This document shows positions 34,495 to 42,461 of a stretch of 64,000 nt of DNA, one piece after another. Every line of letters starts with the position of its first letter. Position 1 is the first letter of the stretch. The translations under genes were made by a program, and so were the position numbers. The stretch is from Sphingomonas sp. Y38-1Y (GTDB lineage Bacteria; Pseudomonadota; Alphaproteobacteria; Sphingomonadales; Sphingomonadaceae): assembly GCF_032391395.1 (NCBI RefSeq), contig NZ_CP135916.1, positions 806,001-870,000 on the forward strand, written 5' to 3'. The notes below the pieces were generated by a model. That model ran no database searches and had not been told where the DNA came from. It was given only the letters and a program-made list of their open reading frames with translations.

Positions 34495-35615
34495 GCCGTC
34501 AGCACCTTCCCGGTCTAGACTTCTGGCGAGCGCTGTTGCTGCTCGGCGGATTGTTCGTGCACGGCGTCATGCTGCACCCGGATCTCGTCATCCTTCAGAT
34601 GGTCGCGTTTGCATCAAGCGGGTTCCGCATGGCGGCGTTCTTCACCATCGCCGGATACCTTGCCGAGCGATCGTTGCGTCACCGCGAGCCATCACGTTGG
34701 CTGCAGGCGCGGACGATTCGGATCGGCATCCCGGCAGTCTTCGGCGTTTTAACGATTTCGCCGACGATCTGGTGGCTCACCCACGATCCGAGGGAAATCG
34801 CCGATGAACGCGCGCGGTTGATCTTCGACTGGCACCACCTCTGGTTCCTCTACGGACTGATGATTTATCAAGCGGCGGCATTCGTAATAGTCCGCCACAT
34901 CTCGCGTCGAACGATCCGTCGAGGCTTGGTCACGATCCGTCGCCAAGGACAGACCAAGGTCAGCCTGATGCTGACGATGCTGATGCTGGTACTGATCGCC
35001 GTTACAACTGCGGGCGTCATCGTGTTGGTACCGGCGCCCTACGCACCAATGTCACTCCATCTAAGGCTCATTTTTGGGTATCTGCCGCTTTATCTGTTCG
35101 GAATGGCGCTTTCGGCATCGCCCAGCCTGTGCCGCACGATGTTGGTCGACGCGCGTCAGCCCGCGCTTTTCCTGCTGGCGCTCGCCGGGGTTTACGCTCT
35201 CTGGCGTCTGATATTGACACCGATGATCCCAAGCGGGTCACGCCCGCAGATCGAGGTCGCGATCGAGATCATCTATGGCGCGATCTGCCCTGCGGCTGCT
35301 GTTCTTCTGGTGATGCGATCGGCGCTTCGGATTAAGCGGCACTCGACCCTGGTCGCCAAGTTGTGTGCGGCATCCTTCACAATCTATGTGCTGCATTATC
35401 CGCTGATCTATGTCGCTCATGCGATCGCCAGTCGCGTCGCATGGTCGCCGCTTCTTGAATACGGCCTTGCCGTCGTTGGGGTGGGCTTAATCGCCTTTGC
35501 CTTTCACGGCGTTGTCGTCGCGCGGCATCCGCTGCTCGCCTTGCTGATCAACGGCCAAGTGCTGCGCCGGCGCAGCGGCGGTGATCGGCGACCGCCCGAT
35601 CGCGCACCAGCCTAG
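34491..35615 (+). CDS. Acyltransferase 3 family integral membrane protein
   Basis: 374 residues with about ten predicted membrane helices. Acyltransferase-3 proteins move acyl groups, often acetyl, across the membrane onto glycans. Family marks are the opening LPGLDFWRALLLLGGLFVHG with the conserved His-Gly region, FRMAAFFTIAGYLAER, RTIRIGIPAVFG with its Arg pair, HLWFLYGL, and FTIYVLHYPLIY near the C-terminus. The ATG at 34491 overlaps the SGNH stop codon by four bases, so translation is coupled. In OafA/OafB-like proteins the same two domains are fused; here they are separate. The acceptor glycan is unknown. The C-terminal tail is Arg/Pro-rich. Confidence 0.9.
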   Translation: MSRQHLPGLDFWRALLLLGGLFVHGVMLHPDLVILQMVAFASSGFRMAAFFTIAGYLAERSLRHREPSRWLQARTIRIGIPAVFGVLTISPTIWWLTHDPREIADERARLIFDWHHLWFLYGLMIYQAAAFVIVRHISRRTIRRGLVTIRRQGQTKVSLMLTMLMLVLIAVTTAGVIVLVPAPYAPMSLHLRLIFGYLPLYLFGMALSASPSLCRTMLVDARQPALFLLALAGVYALWRLILTPMIPSGSRPQIEVAIEIIYGAICPAAAVLLVMRSALRIKRHSTLVAKLCAASFTIYVLHYPLIYVAHAIASRVAWSPLLEYGLAVVGVGLIAFAFHGVVVARHPLLALLINGQVLRRRSGGDRRPPDRAPA

Positions 35616-35648
35616 CGCCAGCGCGCGTTTTCGACTATATCGCGCCGC

Positions 35649-36857
35649 ATGCAGACAGCTTCGGCCGCCCCCATGCCCATTCCCGGGCACATCGATCCCG
35701 TGCCGGTGGCGCGGGCCCCTGCGGCGCGGCCGGATGGGCGTGTCGACCTGGTCGGGCTCGATAAGGCGGCGATCCGCGCGGCGCTCGAGGGCGCGGGCAT
35801 GGAGCTCAAGCAGGCCAAGCTGCGCGCCAAGCAGCTATGGCACTGGATCTACAATCGCGGCGTCACCGACTTCACGCTGATGACCGACATCGCCAAGGCG
35901 CAGCATCCGTGGCTGGCCGAACGCTTCGTCGTCGGGCGGCCCGATGTGAAGGAGGCGCAGGTCTCCGAAGACGGCACGCGCAAATGGCTGCTCACCTCGC
36001 CCGACGGGCAGGATTACGAGATGGTGTTCATCCCCGATGCCGATCGGGGAACGCTCTGCGTGTCGAGCCAGGTCGGCTGCACGCTCAATTGCCGCTTCTG
36101 TCACACCGGCACGATGCGGCTGGTCCGCAATCTGACCGCGGGCGAGATCGTGGGACAGGTGATGCTCGCGCGCGATGCGCTCGGCGAATGGCCGTCGAGC
36201 CCCGACGGGCGCCTTCTCACCAACATCGTCATGATGGGGATGGGCGAGCCGCTCTATAATTTCGACGCGGTGCGCGATGGCTTGAAGATCGTCATGGACG
36301 GCGATGGGCTGGCGCTGTCGAAGCGGCGCATCACGCTGTCGACCAGCGGCGTTGTGCCGATGATGGCGCGCGCGGGCGAGGAGATCGGCGTCAACCTGGC
36401 CGTCTCGCTCCATGCGGTGACCAAGGACGTGCGCGACGAGATCGTGCCGCTCAACAAGAAATACGGGATCGAGGCGCTGCTCCAGGCGTGCGCCGACTAT
36501 CCCGGCGCCAACAATGCGCGGCGCATCACGTTCGAATATGTGATGCTGAAGGACAAGAACGACAGCGACGCCGACGCGCACGAGCTCGTCCGGTTGCTGC
36601 GCCACTACAAGCTGCCGGCGAAGGTCAACCTGATCCCGTTCAATCCGTGGCCTGGCGCGGATTACGAATGTTCGACGCCGGATCGGATCCGCTCCTTCTC
36701 GAACATCGTGTTCGAGGGCGGCATCTCCGCGCCGGTCCGCACGCCTCGCGGCCGCGACATCGATGCCGCCTGCGGCCAGCTGAAGACCGCCGCGGAGAAG
36801 AAGAGCCGCGCCGAGCTCGACCGGCTGGCGGCGGAGAAGCAGGCGGCGCTGGGCTGA
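35649..36857 (+). CDS. rlmN: 23S rRNA (adenine2503-C2)/tRNA methyltransferase RlmN
   Basis: 402 residues, a radical-SAM enzyme that methylates C2 of A2503 in 23S rRNA and A37 of some tRNAs. The SAM-cluster motif is Cys144-x3-Cys148-x2-Cys151 in [12 protein letters not shown]. Other family marks are [50 protein letters not shown] and the C-terminal [16 protein letters not shown] with the methyl-carrying Cys. The N-terminal extension of about 30 residues is somewhat long and Pro/Ala-rich. It starts 33 bases after the acyltransferase and ends before a set of palindromes. A real, well-conserved housekeeping gene. Confidence 0.97.
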   Translation: MQTASAAPMPIPGHIDPVPVARAPAARPDGRVDLVGLDKAAIRAALEGAGMELKQAKLRAKQLWHWIYNRGVTDFTLMTDIAKAQHPWLAERFVVGRPDVKEAQVSEDGTRKWLLTSPDGQDYEMVFIPDADRGTLCVSSQVGCTLNCRFCHTGTMRLVRNLTAGEIVGQVMLARDALGEWPSSPDGRLLTNIVMMGMGEPLYNFDAVRDGLKIVMDGDGLALSKRRITLSTSGVVPMMARAGEEIGVNLAVSLHAVTKDVRDEIVPLNKKYGIEALLQACADYPGANNARRITFEYVMLKDKNDSDADAHELVRLLRHYKLPAKVNLIPFNPWPGADYECSTPDRIRSFSNIVFEGGISAPVRTPRGRDIDAACGQLKTAAEKKSRAELDRLAAEKQAALG

Positions 36858-36867
36858 GGCACGTGCT

Positions 36868-37108
36868 GTCATCCCGGACTTGATCCGGGATCCCACTTCT
36901 TCGTTGCAGTCGGTCAAAGTAGCGGGACCCCGGATCAAGTCCGGGGTGACGAATCACTGTAAGGCTCAGAATGCGCGCCGTGACTCGGCGCGAGGCAGAG
37001 CATCCCTCGTCTACGTCACCCCGGACTTGTTCCGGGGTCCACCGGCCCGCAAACCTAGGCGCCGCTGAGTACGCGGCGCGGTGGATGCCGGAACAAGTCC
37101 GGCATGAC
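36868..37108. repeat. Two REP-type palindrome pairs downstream of rlmN
   Basis: First pair: GTCATCCCGGACTTGATCCG with GGATCCC (36868-36894) against its near-inverse at 36924-36950. Second pair: GTCACCCCGGACTTGTTCCG with GGGTCCAC (37015-37042) against GTGGATGCCGGAACAAGTCC with GGCATGAC (37081-37108). Both carry the ACTTGTTC/GAACAAGT core. They fill most of the 277-base gap between rlmN and the small gene at 37135; no other feature is visible there. Confidence 0.85.
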
Positions 37109-37134
37109 GGATGAAGTTAGGCGGTCCGGAACCC

Positions 37135-37347
37135 TCAGGCGTTCCCGCTCAGGTCGTCGATGTCGAGGCTGCCGCCGGGCTCCAGGTCGGTCGGCGCGCG
37201 GCACGCTGCCAGCAGCGCGTCGACGTCGCCGGCCGTCAATCCCGAGACGGCGTCGAGCACGCGGTCGGTGGGCGCATCGCCGCGGAACGCCTTCAGGCGA
37301 AGGCGGGCGAGGTCGAGAGCGTCGTTCAAGCAGGCCTCCTCAGTCAT
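37135..37347 (-). CDS. Hypothetical small protein (70 aa)
   Basis: A short minus-strand frame starting MTEEACLNDALDLARLRLKAF and ending DLEPGGSLDIDDLSGNA, 70 residues. I do not recognise it. It is acidic, lacks a signal peptide or membrane segment, and would fold mainly as helix. Codon use resembles neighbouring genes (G/C at third positions), which is why I keep it. The ATG at 37347 has only a weak ribosome site; an upstream in-frame ATG at 37449 would add 34 basic residues. It is divergent from the SDR gene and lies beside repeats. The call could be wrong. Confidence 0.45.
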   Translation of the reverse strand: MTEEACLNDALDLARLRLKAFRGDAPTDRVLDAVSGLTAGDVDALLAACRAPTDLEPGGSLDIDDLSGNA

Positions 37348-37512
37348 GCCCGAACAACGAGAGGCCAGGGGCGTCGTTCCGGACGCCGCGCGCCGCTTAC
37401 CGGCTTTGGTCCGGGCGGCCCTGGCAAGTCCTTGTTTTTGCCGAACCAACTCCGCGTTCGCCCGTTGAACGGGCGCGCCGATCTTCGGCGCGGCGGACTT
37501 CAGGAGCGGCGG

Positions 37513-38508
37513 ATGAGCGACGGCACCACTTCACGGCGCGCAGTGCTGGGCGGCGCGGCGCTCGGCCTGGCGGGTACCGGCCTGCCGCTGGCGGCACAGG
37601 CGCAGGGCCAGGCGCCCGCCGCGCCGCGCCCGCTCACCGACCCGCGCAGCAAATATACCAGTGAACCGTTTCCCGAACAGAAGCAGCCCTGGCCCGGCCT
37701 CCAGTCGAAGATGACGCCCAAGCCCGATTGCGGGGAGGCGAGCTACCGCGGGTCGGGGCGCCTCGCGGGGCGCAAGGCGCTCATCACCGGCGGCGATTCG
37801 GGCATCGGCCGCGCGGCGGCGATCGCCTATGCGCGCGAGGGCGCCGACGTCGCGATCAACTATCACCCCGACGAGGAGCCCGACGCGCGCGAGGTCGTCG
37901 ACCTGATCCGTCAGGCCGGCCGCCGCGCGGTCGCGATTCCGCGCGACCTGCGTACGCTGGCGGCGTGCGAGGCGATCGTGGCGGCGGCGCGCAAGGGGCT
38001 GGGCGGGCTCGACATCGTCGTCAACAACGCTGCCTATCAGCAGTCCAAGCCCGACATCTTCGCAATCACCGACGAACAGATGGTGCGGACGTTCGAGACC
38101 AACATCTATGCCTATTTCCGGATCGCCCGCGCGGCGGCGCGCGACATGGTGCCGGGATCGGTCATCCTCAACGTGGGGTCGGTCAACAGCTATGACCCGG
38201 GCGAGGAGCTGCTCGACTATGCCTCGACCAAGGGCGCGATCCTGATCTTTACCAAGGGGCTGGCCAAGCAGCTCGCCAAGCGCGGCATCCGCGTCAACAT
38301 GATCGCGCCCGGCCCGATCTGGACCCCGCTTCAGGTCGCGGGCGGGCAGTTGCCGGGCCAGATGGGCGAGTTCGGCCAGGACACGCCGATGGGCCGCGCG
38401 GGCCAGCCGGCGGAGCTCGCCGCGCTGTTCGTGACGATGGCGTCGGACGAGACGAGCTTCTCCACCGGCACGGCGGTGGGCGCGCATGGGGGGAAGGGGA
38501 GTCCGTGA
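37513..38508 (+). CDS. Short-chain dehydrogenase/reductase, YghA-like, Tat-exported
   Basis: 331 residues. An N-terminal twin-arginine signal (TTSRRAVLGGAALGLAG, cleavage near AQAQ) is followed by a Pro-rich segment (EPFPEQKQPWPG) typical of the YghA-like SDR group and by a Rossmann domain. Marks are TGGDSGIGRA for cofactor binding, NNAAYQ, a catalytic Ser in NVGSVNSY and Tyr-x3-Lys in DYASTKGA. The C-terminus (STGTAVGAHGG) matches the usual SDR ending. The ATG at 37513 follows CAGGAGCGG. Such proteins reduce aldehydes or ketones, but the natural substrate is unknown. A Tat signal on a cofactor-binding SDR is sensible, since it could be exported folded. Confidence 0.9.
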   Translation: MSDGTTSRRAVLGGAALGLAGTGLPLAAQAQGQAPAAPRPLTDPRSKYTSEPFPEQKQPWPGLQSKMTPKPDCGEASYRGSGRLAGRKALITGGDSGIGRAAAIAYAREGADVAINYHPDEEPDAREVVDLIRQAGRRAVAIPRDLRTLAACEAIVAAARKGLGGLDIVVNNAAYQQSKPDIFAITDEQMVRTFETNIYAYFRIARAAARDMVPGSVILNVGSVNSYDPGEELLDYASTKGAILIFTKGLAKQLAKRGIRVNMIAPGPIWTPLQVAGGQLPGQMGEFGQDTPMGRAGQPAELAALFVTMASDETSFSTGTAVGAHGGKGSP

Positions 38509-38530
38509 GGCGACCACGCTAGGTACCGAC

Positions 38531-38705
38531 GTCGCCCCGGACTTGTTCCGGGGTCCACACCTCCGCCAGCCAAGCCGCCGCTAGGTTCGGGGAACAGTGG
38601 ACCCCGGAATAAGTCCGGGGTGACGAGGAAGAAAACCTGTCATCCCAGCGAAGGCTGGGACCTCGTGGTGGCTAAAGCGACGATCCCAGCCTGCGCTGGG
38701 ATGAC
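38531..38705. repeat. Two palindromic elements between the SDR and a small minus-strand gene
   Basis: GTCGCCCCGGACTTGTTCCG with GGGTCCAC (38531-38558) pairs with its near-inverse at 38597-38624. A second type, GTCATCCCAGCGAAGGCTGG (38639-38658), pairs with the inverse half CCAGCCTGCGCTGGGATGAC (38686-38705). Both have the GTCATCCC/GGGATGAC ends seen elsewhere in the window. They separate the convergent SDR and 75-aa gene. Confidence 0.82.
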
Positions 38706-38729
38706 GTGTGTGATGCTTCGGGCGGGTGC

Positions 38730-38957
38730 TCAACCCCGCGGCTTCCCCGGCGCCTCCGCCATGCGCATGCCCTGCTGCTGGCACGCCGCCGTCAGTTCGG
38801 GAAACGACAGGTCGCTGTTGCGCCGGAGTGCGTCGGGCATCGCCGCCTGGCATTCGAGGACGCTGCGATAGCGAACCGGCTCGACGCGTGCCTGCTCGCA
38901 TGCGCTGCCGGCGTCGCCGCAGCCCATGATTGCCATTACGAAATAGAGCGGTTCCAT
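38730..38957 (-). CDS. Hypothetical small cysteine-containing protein (75 aa)
   Basis: 75 residues opening MEPLYFVMAIMGCGDAGSAC and continuing EQARVEPVRYRSVLECQAAM. The ATG at 38957 follows AGGCAAGGACG, a good ribosome site, which supports a real gene. Four cysteines (residues 13, 20, 39 and 62 approximately) and a hydrophobic start suggest an exported, disulfide-containing protein, perhaps with an uncleaved or short signal. Similar small proteins with a GCG(D)AG start occur in sphingomonads as far as I recall, without known function. It converges on the SDR and is divergent from the ABC transporter. Confidence 0.65.
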   Translation of the reverse strand: MEPLYFVMAIMGCGDAGSACEQARVEPVRYRSVLECQAAMPDALRRNSDLSFPELTAACQQQGMRMAEAPGKPRG

Positions 38958-39057
38958 CGTCCTTGCCTCCGGACCCATCAACGCAAGGCAAAGATTTTCG
39001 TTGCTTTTTCGGGCAAGGTTTGCATGTCCCCGCGCCGCACCCCAGATTGGCGCCCGC

Positions 39058-40878
39058 ATGCCCCCCATCGATACCACCAGTTCCACCGTCGAGCGGCCGC
39101 TGATCCCGACGGTGCGGCGCTTCCTCCCCTATCTGTGGCCCAAGGATGCGCCGCAGCTGAAGGTGCGGATCGTCGTCGCGATGATCTTCGTCCTCTGCTC
39201 GAAGCTGGTGCAGGTCTATGGTGCGCCGTTCGCGCTGCAGGGCGCGGTCGACGGGATGGCGAGCGGCGATCGCAGCGCCGCGACGCTGATCGTGCTGCTC
39301 GTCATCGGCTATGCCGCCGCGCGGCTGGGCACGGTGCTGTTCGACAATCTGCGCAACGCGGTGTTCGAGCGGGTGGGGCAGGACGCGACGCGGCGTCTTG
39401 CCGCCGCAGTATTCCGCCACCTCCACCAACTCTCGCTCCGCTTCCATCTCGAGCGGCGGACGGGCGCGATCACCAAGGTGGTCGAGCGTGGGACCAAGAG
39501 CATCGACACGATGCTCTACTTCCTCCTGTTCAACATCGCGCCGACGATCCTGGAGCTGGGGCTCGTCCTCCAGATCTTCGGCTCGCGGTTCGGCTGGTGG
39601 CTGGTCGCCTCGACGCTGGCGATGGTGGTGATCTACATCACCTTCACGCGGGTCGTGACCGACTGGCGCCAGAAGCTGCGCGAGGCGATGAACGACCTCG
39701 ATACCGGCGCGGTCGCGCACGCGGTCGACTCGCTGCTCAATTTCGAGACGGTCAAGTATTTTAACGCCGAGAAGCGCGAGGCGGAGCGGTACGAGCGTGC
39801 CGTCCGCGCCTATGCCAATGCCGCGACCAAGAGCGAGAACAGCCTCGCCTGGCTCAACATTGGCCAGTCGGTCATCACCAACGGGATGCTGGCGATCGGC
39901 ATGGGCGTCATCGCCTGGGGCTGGTCGACCGGGCGGTTCACGCCGGGCGACGTGGTGCTGGTGTCGACCTTGCTCAGCCAGCTGTTCCGCCCGCTCGACA
40001 TGCTTGGCTGGGTCTATCGCACCATCCGCCAGGGCGTGATCGACATGGGGTCGATGTTCGACCTGCTTGATACCGGCGCCGAGGTGCGCGATCCCGCGGG
40101 CGCGCCGCCGCTGGTCGTCGGCGACGCGGCGGTACGGTTCGAGGGCGTGGTGTTCGGTTACGAGCCCGATCGCGCGATCCTGAAGAACATCGACCTCGAC
40201 GTGCCGGCGGGTGCGACGGTGGCGATCGTCGGCCATTCGGGCGCTGGCAAGTCGACGATCGCGCGGCTGATGTTCCGCTTCTACGACGTGCAGGCGGGGC
40301 GCATCCTGATCGACGGACAGGATATCGCCCGCGTCCGCCAGGACAGCCTGCGCGCGGCGATCGGCATCGTGCCGCAGGACACGGTGCTGTTCAACGACAC
40401 GATCGGCTACAACATCGCCTATGGCCGCGAGGGCGCGGCGCCCGAAGAGATCGCCGCCGCGGCGCGCGGGGCGGCGATCGGCGACTTCATCGAGAGCCTG
40501 CCCGACCGCTACGACACACGTGTCGGCGAGCGCGGCCTGAAGCTGTCGGGCGGCGAGAAGCAGCGGGTGGCGATCGCGCGCACATTGCTCAAGGATCCGC
40601 CGATCCTGATCCTGGACGAGGCGACGAGCGCGCTCGACAGCCGGACCGAGGCGGAGATCCAGGCGACGCTGGAGGCGATCGAGCGCGGCCGCACGACCAT
40701 CGTCATCGCCCACCGCCTGTCGACCATCGTCCACGCCGACCGCATCGTCGTGCTGGAGGAAGGGCGGGTTGCCGAGCAGGGCAATCACGCGCAATTGCTG
40801 CGCCAGGGCGGCATCTATGCCGAGATGTGGGCGCGGCAGGCGCGCGAGCGCGAGGAAGCGCTGGCGGCGGCCGAGTAA
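39058..40878 (+). CDS. ATM1-type ABC transporter (fused membrane and ATPase domains)
   Basis: 606 residues. A six-helix exporter domain (about 40-340) is followed by an ATPase domain. The membrane part has FHLERRTGAITKVVERG and NFETVKYFNAEKREAERY, which are hallmarks of the ATM1/HMT1 group that exports glutathione-linked compounds or heavy-metal complexes. ATPase marks are Walker A GHSGAGKS (392-399), a signature LSGGEKQRVAIART, Walker B ILILDEATSALDS and the switch His in IAHRLSTI. The ATG at 39058 lacks a clear ribosome site, and an in-frame TTG at 39001 is an alternative. It is followed 11 bases later by an alpha/beta hydrolase gene, which suggests an operon. Confidence 0.94.
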   Translation: MPPIDTTSSTVERPLIPTVRRFLPYLWPKDAPQLKVRIVVAMIFVLCSKLVQVYGAPFALQGAVDGMASGDRSAATLIVLLVIGYAAARLGTVLFDNLRNAVFERVGQDATRRLAAAVFRHLHQLSLRFHLERRTGAITKVVERGTKSIDTMLYFLLFNIAPTILELGLVLQIFGSRFGWWLVASTLAMVVIYITFTRVVTDWRQKLREAMNDLDTGAVAHAVDSLLNFETVKYFNAEKREAERYERAVRAYANAATKSENSLAWLNIGQSVITNGMLAIGMGVIAWGWSTGRFTPGDVVLVSTLLSQLFRPLDMLGWVYRTIRQGVIDMGSMFDLLDTGAEVRDPAGAPPLVVGDAAVRFEGVVFGYEPDRAILKNIDLDVPAGATVAIVGHSGAGKSTIARLMFRFYDVQAGRILIDGQDIARVRQDSLRAAIGIVPQDTVLFNDTIGYNIAYGREGAAPEEIAAAARGAAIGDFIESLPDRYDTRVGERGLKLSGGEKQRVAIARTLLKDPPILILDEATSALDSRTEAEIQATLEAIERGRTTIVIAHRLSTIVHADRIVVLEEGRVAEQGNHAQLLRQGGIYAEMWARQAREREEALAAAE

Positions 40879-40889
40879 GGGAGCGGCAG

Positions 40890-41852
40890 ATGGCCGAGAA
40901 GCGCACGAACGGATGGGGCGTCGCCGCGGTGGCGGCGGGCGCGATCGGCGGCGGACTGGCCCTGTGGTCGGCGCTCGCGGCGCGATCGGCCGAGCGCGCG
41001 GTCCCGCCCGACGGCGAGTTCGTCGAGGTCGAGGGCGCGCGCATCCATTATGTCGATCTCGGCTCGCGCCGGCCGGACGCGCCGGTGCTGCTGATGGTCC
41101 ATGGACTGATGGGCCAGCTTCGCAACTTCACCTATGCGCTGACCGACAAGCTCGCCGCCGACTATCGCATCGTCGCGATCGACCGGCCGGGCTGGGGTCA
41201 TTCGGTGGTCAAGGGGCGGCGACCGAACATCCTGGAGCAGGGGCGGATCGTCGTCGCGGTCGCCGATCGGCTGGGGCTGAAGTCGCCGGTGCTGGTCGGC
41301 CATTCTTTGGGCGGGGCGGTGGTGCTGGCGGCGGCGCTGGCGGCGCCCGGCCGCTTCGGCGGCGTCGCGCTGATCGCGCCGCTCACCCAGCCGGTCGAGA
41401 CCGCGCCGCCACAATTCGCGGGCATGGTCGTGCCCGCCGGCGTCCGCGAAGTGCTGTCCTGGACGCTTGCGGTGCCTAGCGCGATGCTGACCGGTCCGGT
41501 CGTCGCCCGTGCGGTGTTCGCGCCCGATCCGGTCCCCGCCGACTTTGTGACGAGGGGCGGCGGCGCGCTGTCCGCCCGCCCGCAAAGCTATCGCGCCGGA
41601 TCGTTCGAAGTGATGAACGCCAAGTCGGAGATCGCCTGGATGGCCGCGCATTATGGCGAGCTGTCGCTTCCCGCAGGCATCCTGTTCGGTCGCGAGGACG
41701 CGGTGCTCGACCCCGAGATGCACGGTCGGGCGACCGCGGCGACGATCCCGGGGTGCCGGCTGGAGCTGGTGGACGGTGGCCACATGCTGCCGGTGACGCA
41801 TGCGGATGTGGTGGCGGCTTTCGTGCGAGGGGTGGCGATGCGGGCGGGATAA
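40890..41852 (+). CDS. Alpha/beta-fold hydrolase with N-terminal membrane segment
   Basis: 320 residues. A hydrophobic N-terminal segment (about 9-31, VAAVAAGAIGGGLALWSALAA) probably anchors or exports the protein. The hydrolase core has LLMVHGLMGQ for the oxyanion region, DRPGWGHS, the nucleophile elbow GHSLGG (Ser near 134), an acid in FGREDAVLDP and the catalytic His in DGGHMLP. This is the epoxide-hydrolase/haloalkane-like branch of the superfamily; the substrate is unknown. The ATG at 40890 follows GGGAGCGG. It lies 11 bases after the ABC exporter and is likely co-transcribed with it. Confidence 0.9.
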   Translation: MAEKRTNGWGVAAVAAGAIGGGLALWSALAARSAERAVPPDGEFVEVEGARIHYVDLGSRRPDAPVLLMVHGLMGQLRNFTYALTDKLAADYRIVAIDRPGWGHSVVKGRRPNILEQGRIVVAVADRLGLKSPVLVGHSLGGAVVLAAALAAPGRFGGVALIAPLTQPVETAPPQFAGMVVPAGVREVLSWTLAVPSAMLTGPVVARAVFAPDPVPADFVTRGGGALSARPQSYRAGSFEVMNAKSEIAWMAAHYGELSLPAGILFGREDAVLDPEMHGRATAATIPGCRLELVDGGHMLPVTHADVVAAFVRGVAMRAG

Positions 41853-41909
41853 GGCGGGGAAGCGGGAGATGCGCTTCGATGCGGGTAGATTGGCTGCCGA
41901 CCAAGAAGG

Positions 41910-42389
41910 TTAGCAGGGGCTATGCCAGTACACGTTATGGCCCAAATGCGACCAGCATTCCGGAAGCATCGTCAGGCTCTGCTTTTCGGCTGCGAAGCCA
42001 TACCCCCAGCCTCCGTCGAAGAATGGTTTGGTCGTAATCTCAACCGTGGCGCTCGATATCATCACGGTGGCTGGCTGAAGGCTGGCAATCACCGAAGGCC
42101 ATTCATCCTGTGGCACCTCGACGAAGCCCGCGCCCGGACTGATCGGGTAAGTTGCCATCAGTCGCTGCGCTTCAATCGCTATGCTGTTGAGTACGGCATC
42201 ATCATAGGTCGGGTGCGGTATGACGCAGTAGATTCCTATCGCGACGAGCGACAGAATGGGCAGTACAACGCTTAGCCATCCTCGCACGTGCTTCTCCGGC
42301 CGCTGCATCGTATCAGCAGACGTTCTAGACCCTCTTCCGGTACCGACAAGTGGACGAGCAGCGACCGGTCGCGTCTGTTCCCAAGACAT
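41910..42389 (-). CDS. Hypothetical membrane-anchored protein (159 aa)
   Basis: 159 residues. I do not recognise the family. The ATG at 42389 follows GCGAGGAAG, a good ribosome site; the frame stays open further upstream through recQ, but only as antisense. One membrane segment (about 38-58, LSVVLPILSLVAIGIYCVI) follows a short basic N-terminus, and a soluble domain of about 100 residues ends HNVYWHSPC. The base composition is clearly poorer in G+C than the genes around it, which suggests recent gain. An overlapping plus-strand frame (41922-42275) exists but has no ribosome site and is less convincing. Confidence 0.6.
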   Translation of the reverse strand: MSWEQTRPVAARPLVGTGRGSRTSADTMQRPEKHVRGWLSVVLPILSLVAIGIYCVIPHPTYDDAVLNSIAIEAQRLMATYPISPGAGFVEVPQDEWPSVIASLQPATVMISSATVEITTKPFFDGGWGYGFAAEKQSLTMLPECWSHLGHNVYWHSPC

Positions 42390-42461
42390 TGGCTTCCTCG
42401 CCGGCGCGTATTGACCCGCGCCACCCGTTCCCCCCGCGCCAATCCTTGCTAAGGGCACGCG

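Noticed and set aside
31241-38705. Repeated hairpins as a possible CRISPR array
   Set aside because: The units are inverted pairs scattered between genes, with no regular spacers, and no cas genes are present.
41922-42275. A plus-strand 117-codon frame opposite the orphan membrane protein
   Set aside because: No ribosome site and no recognisable features; the opposite strand has a good ribosome site and a membrane helix.
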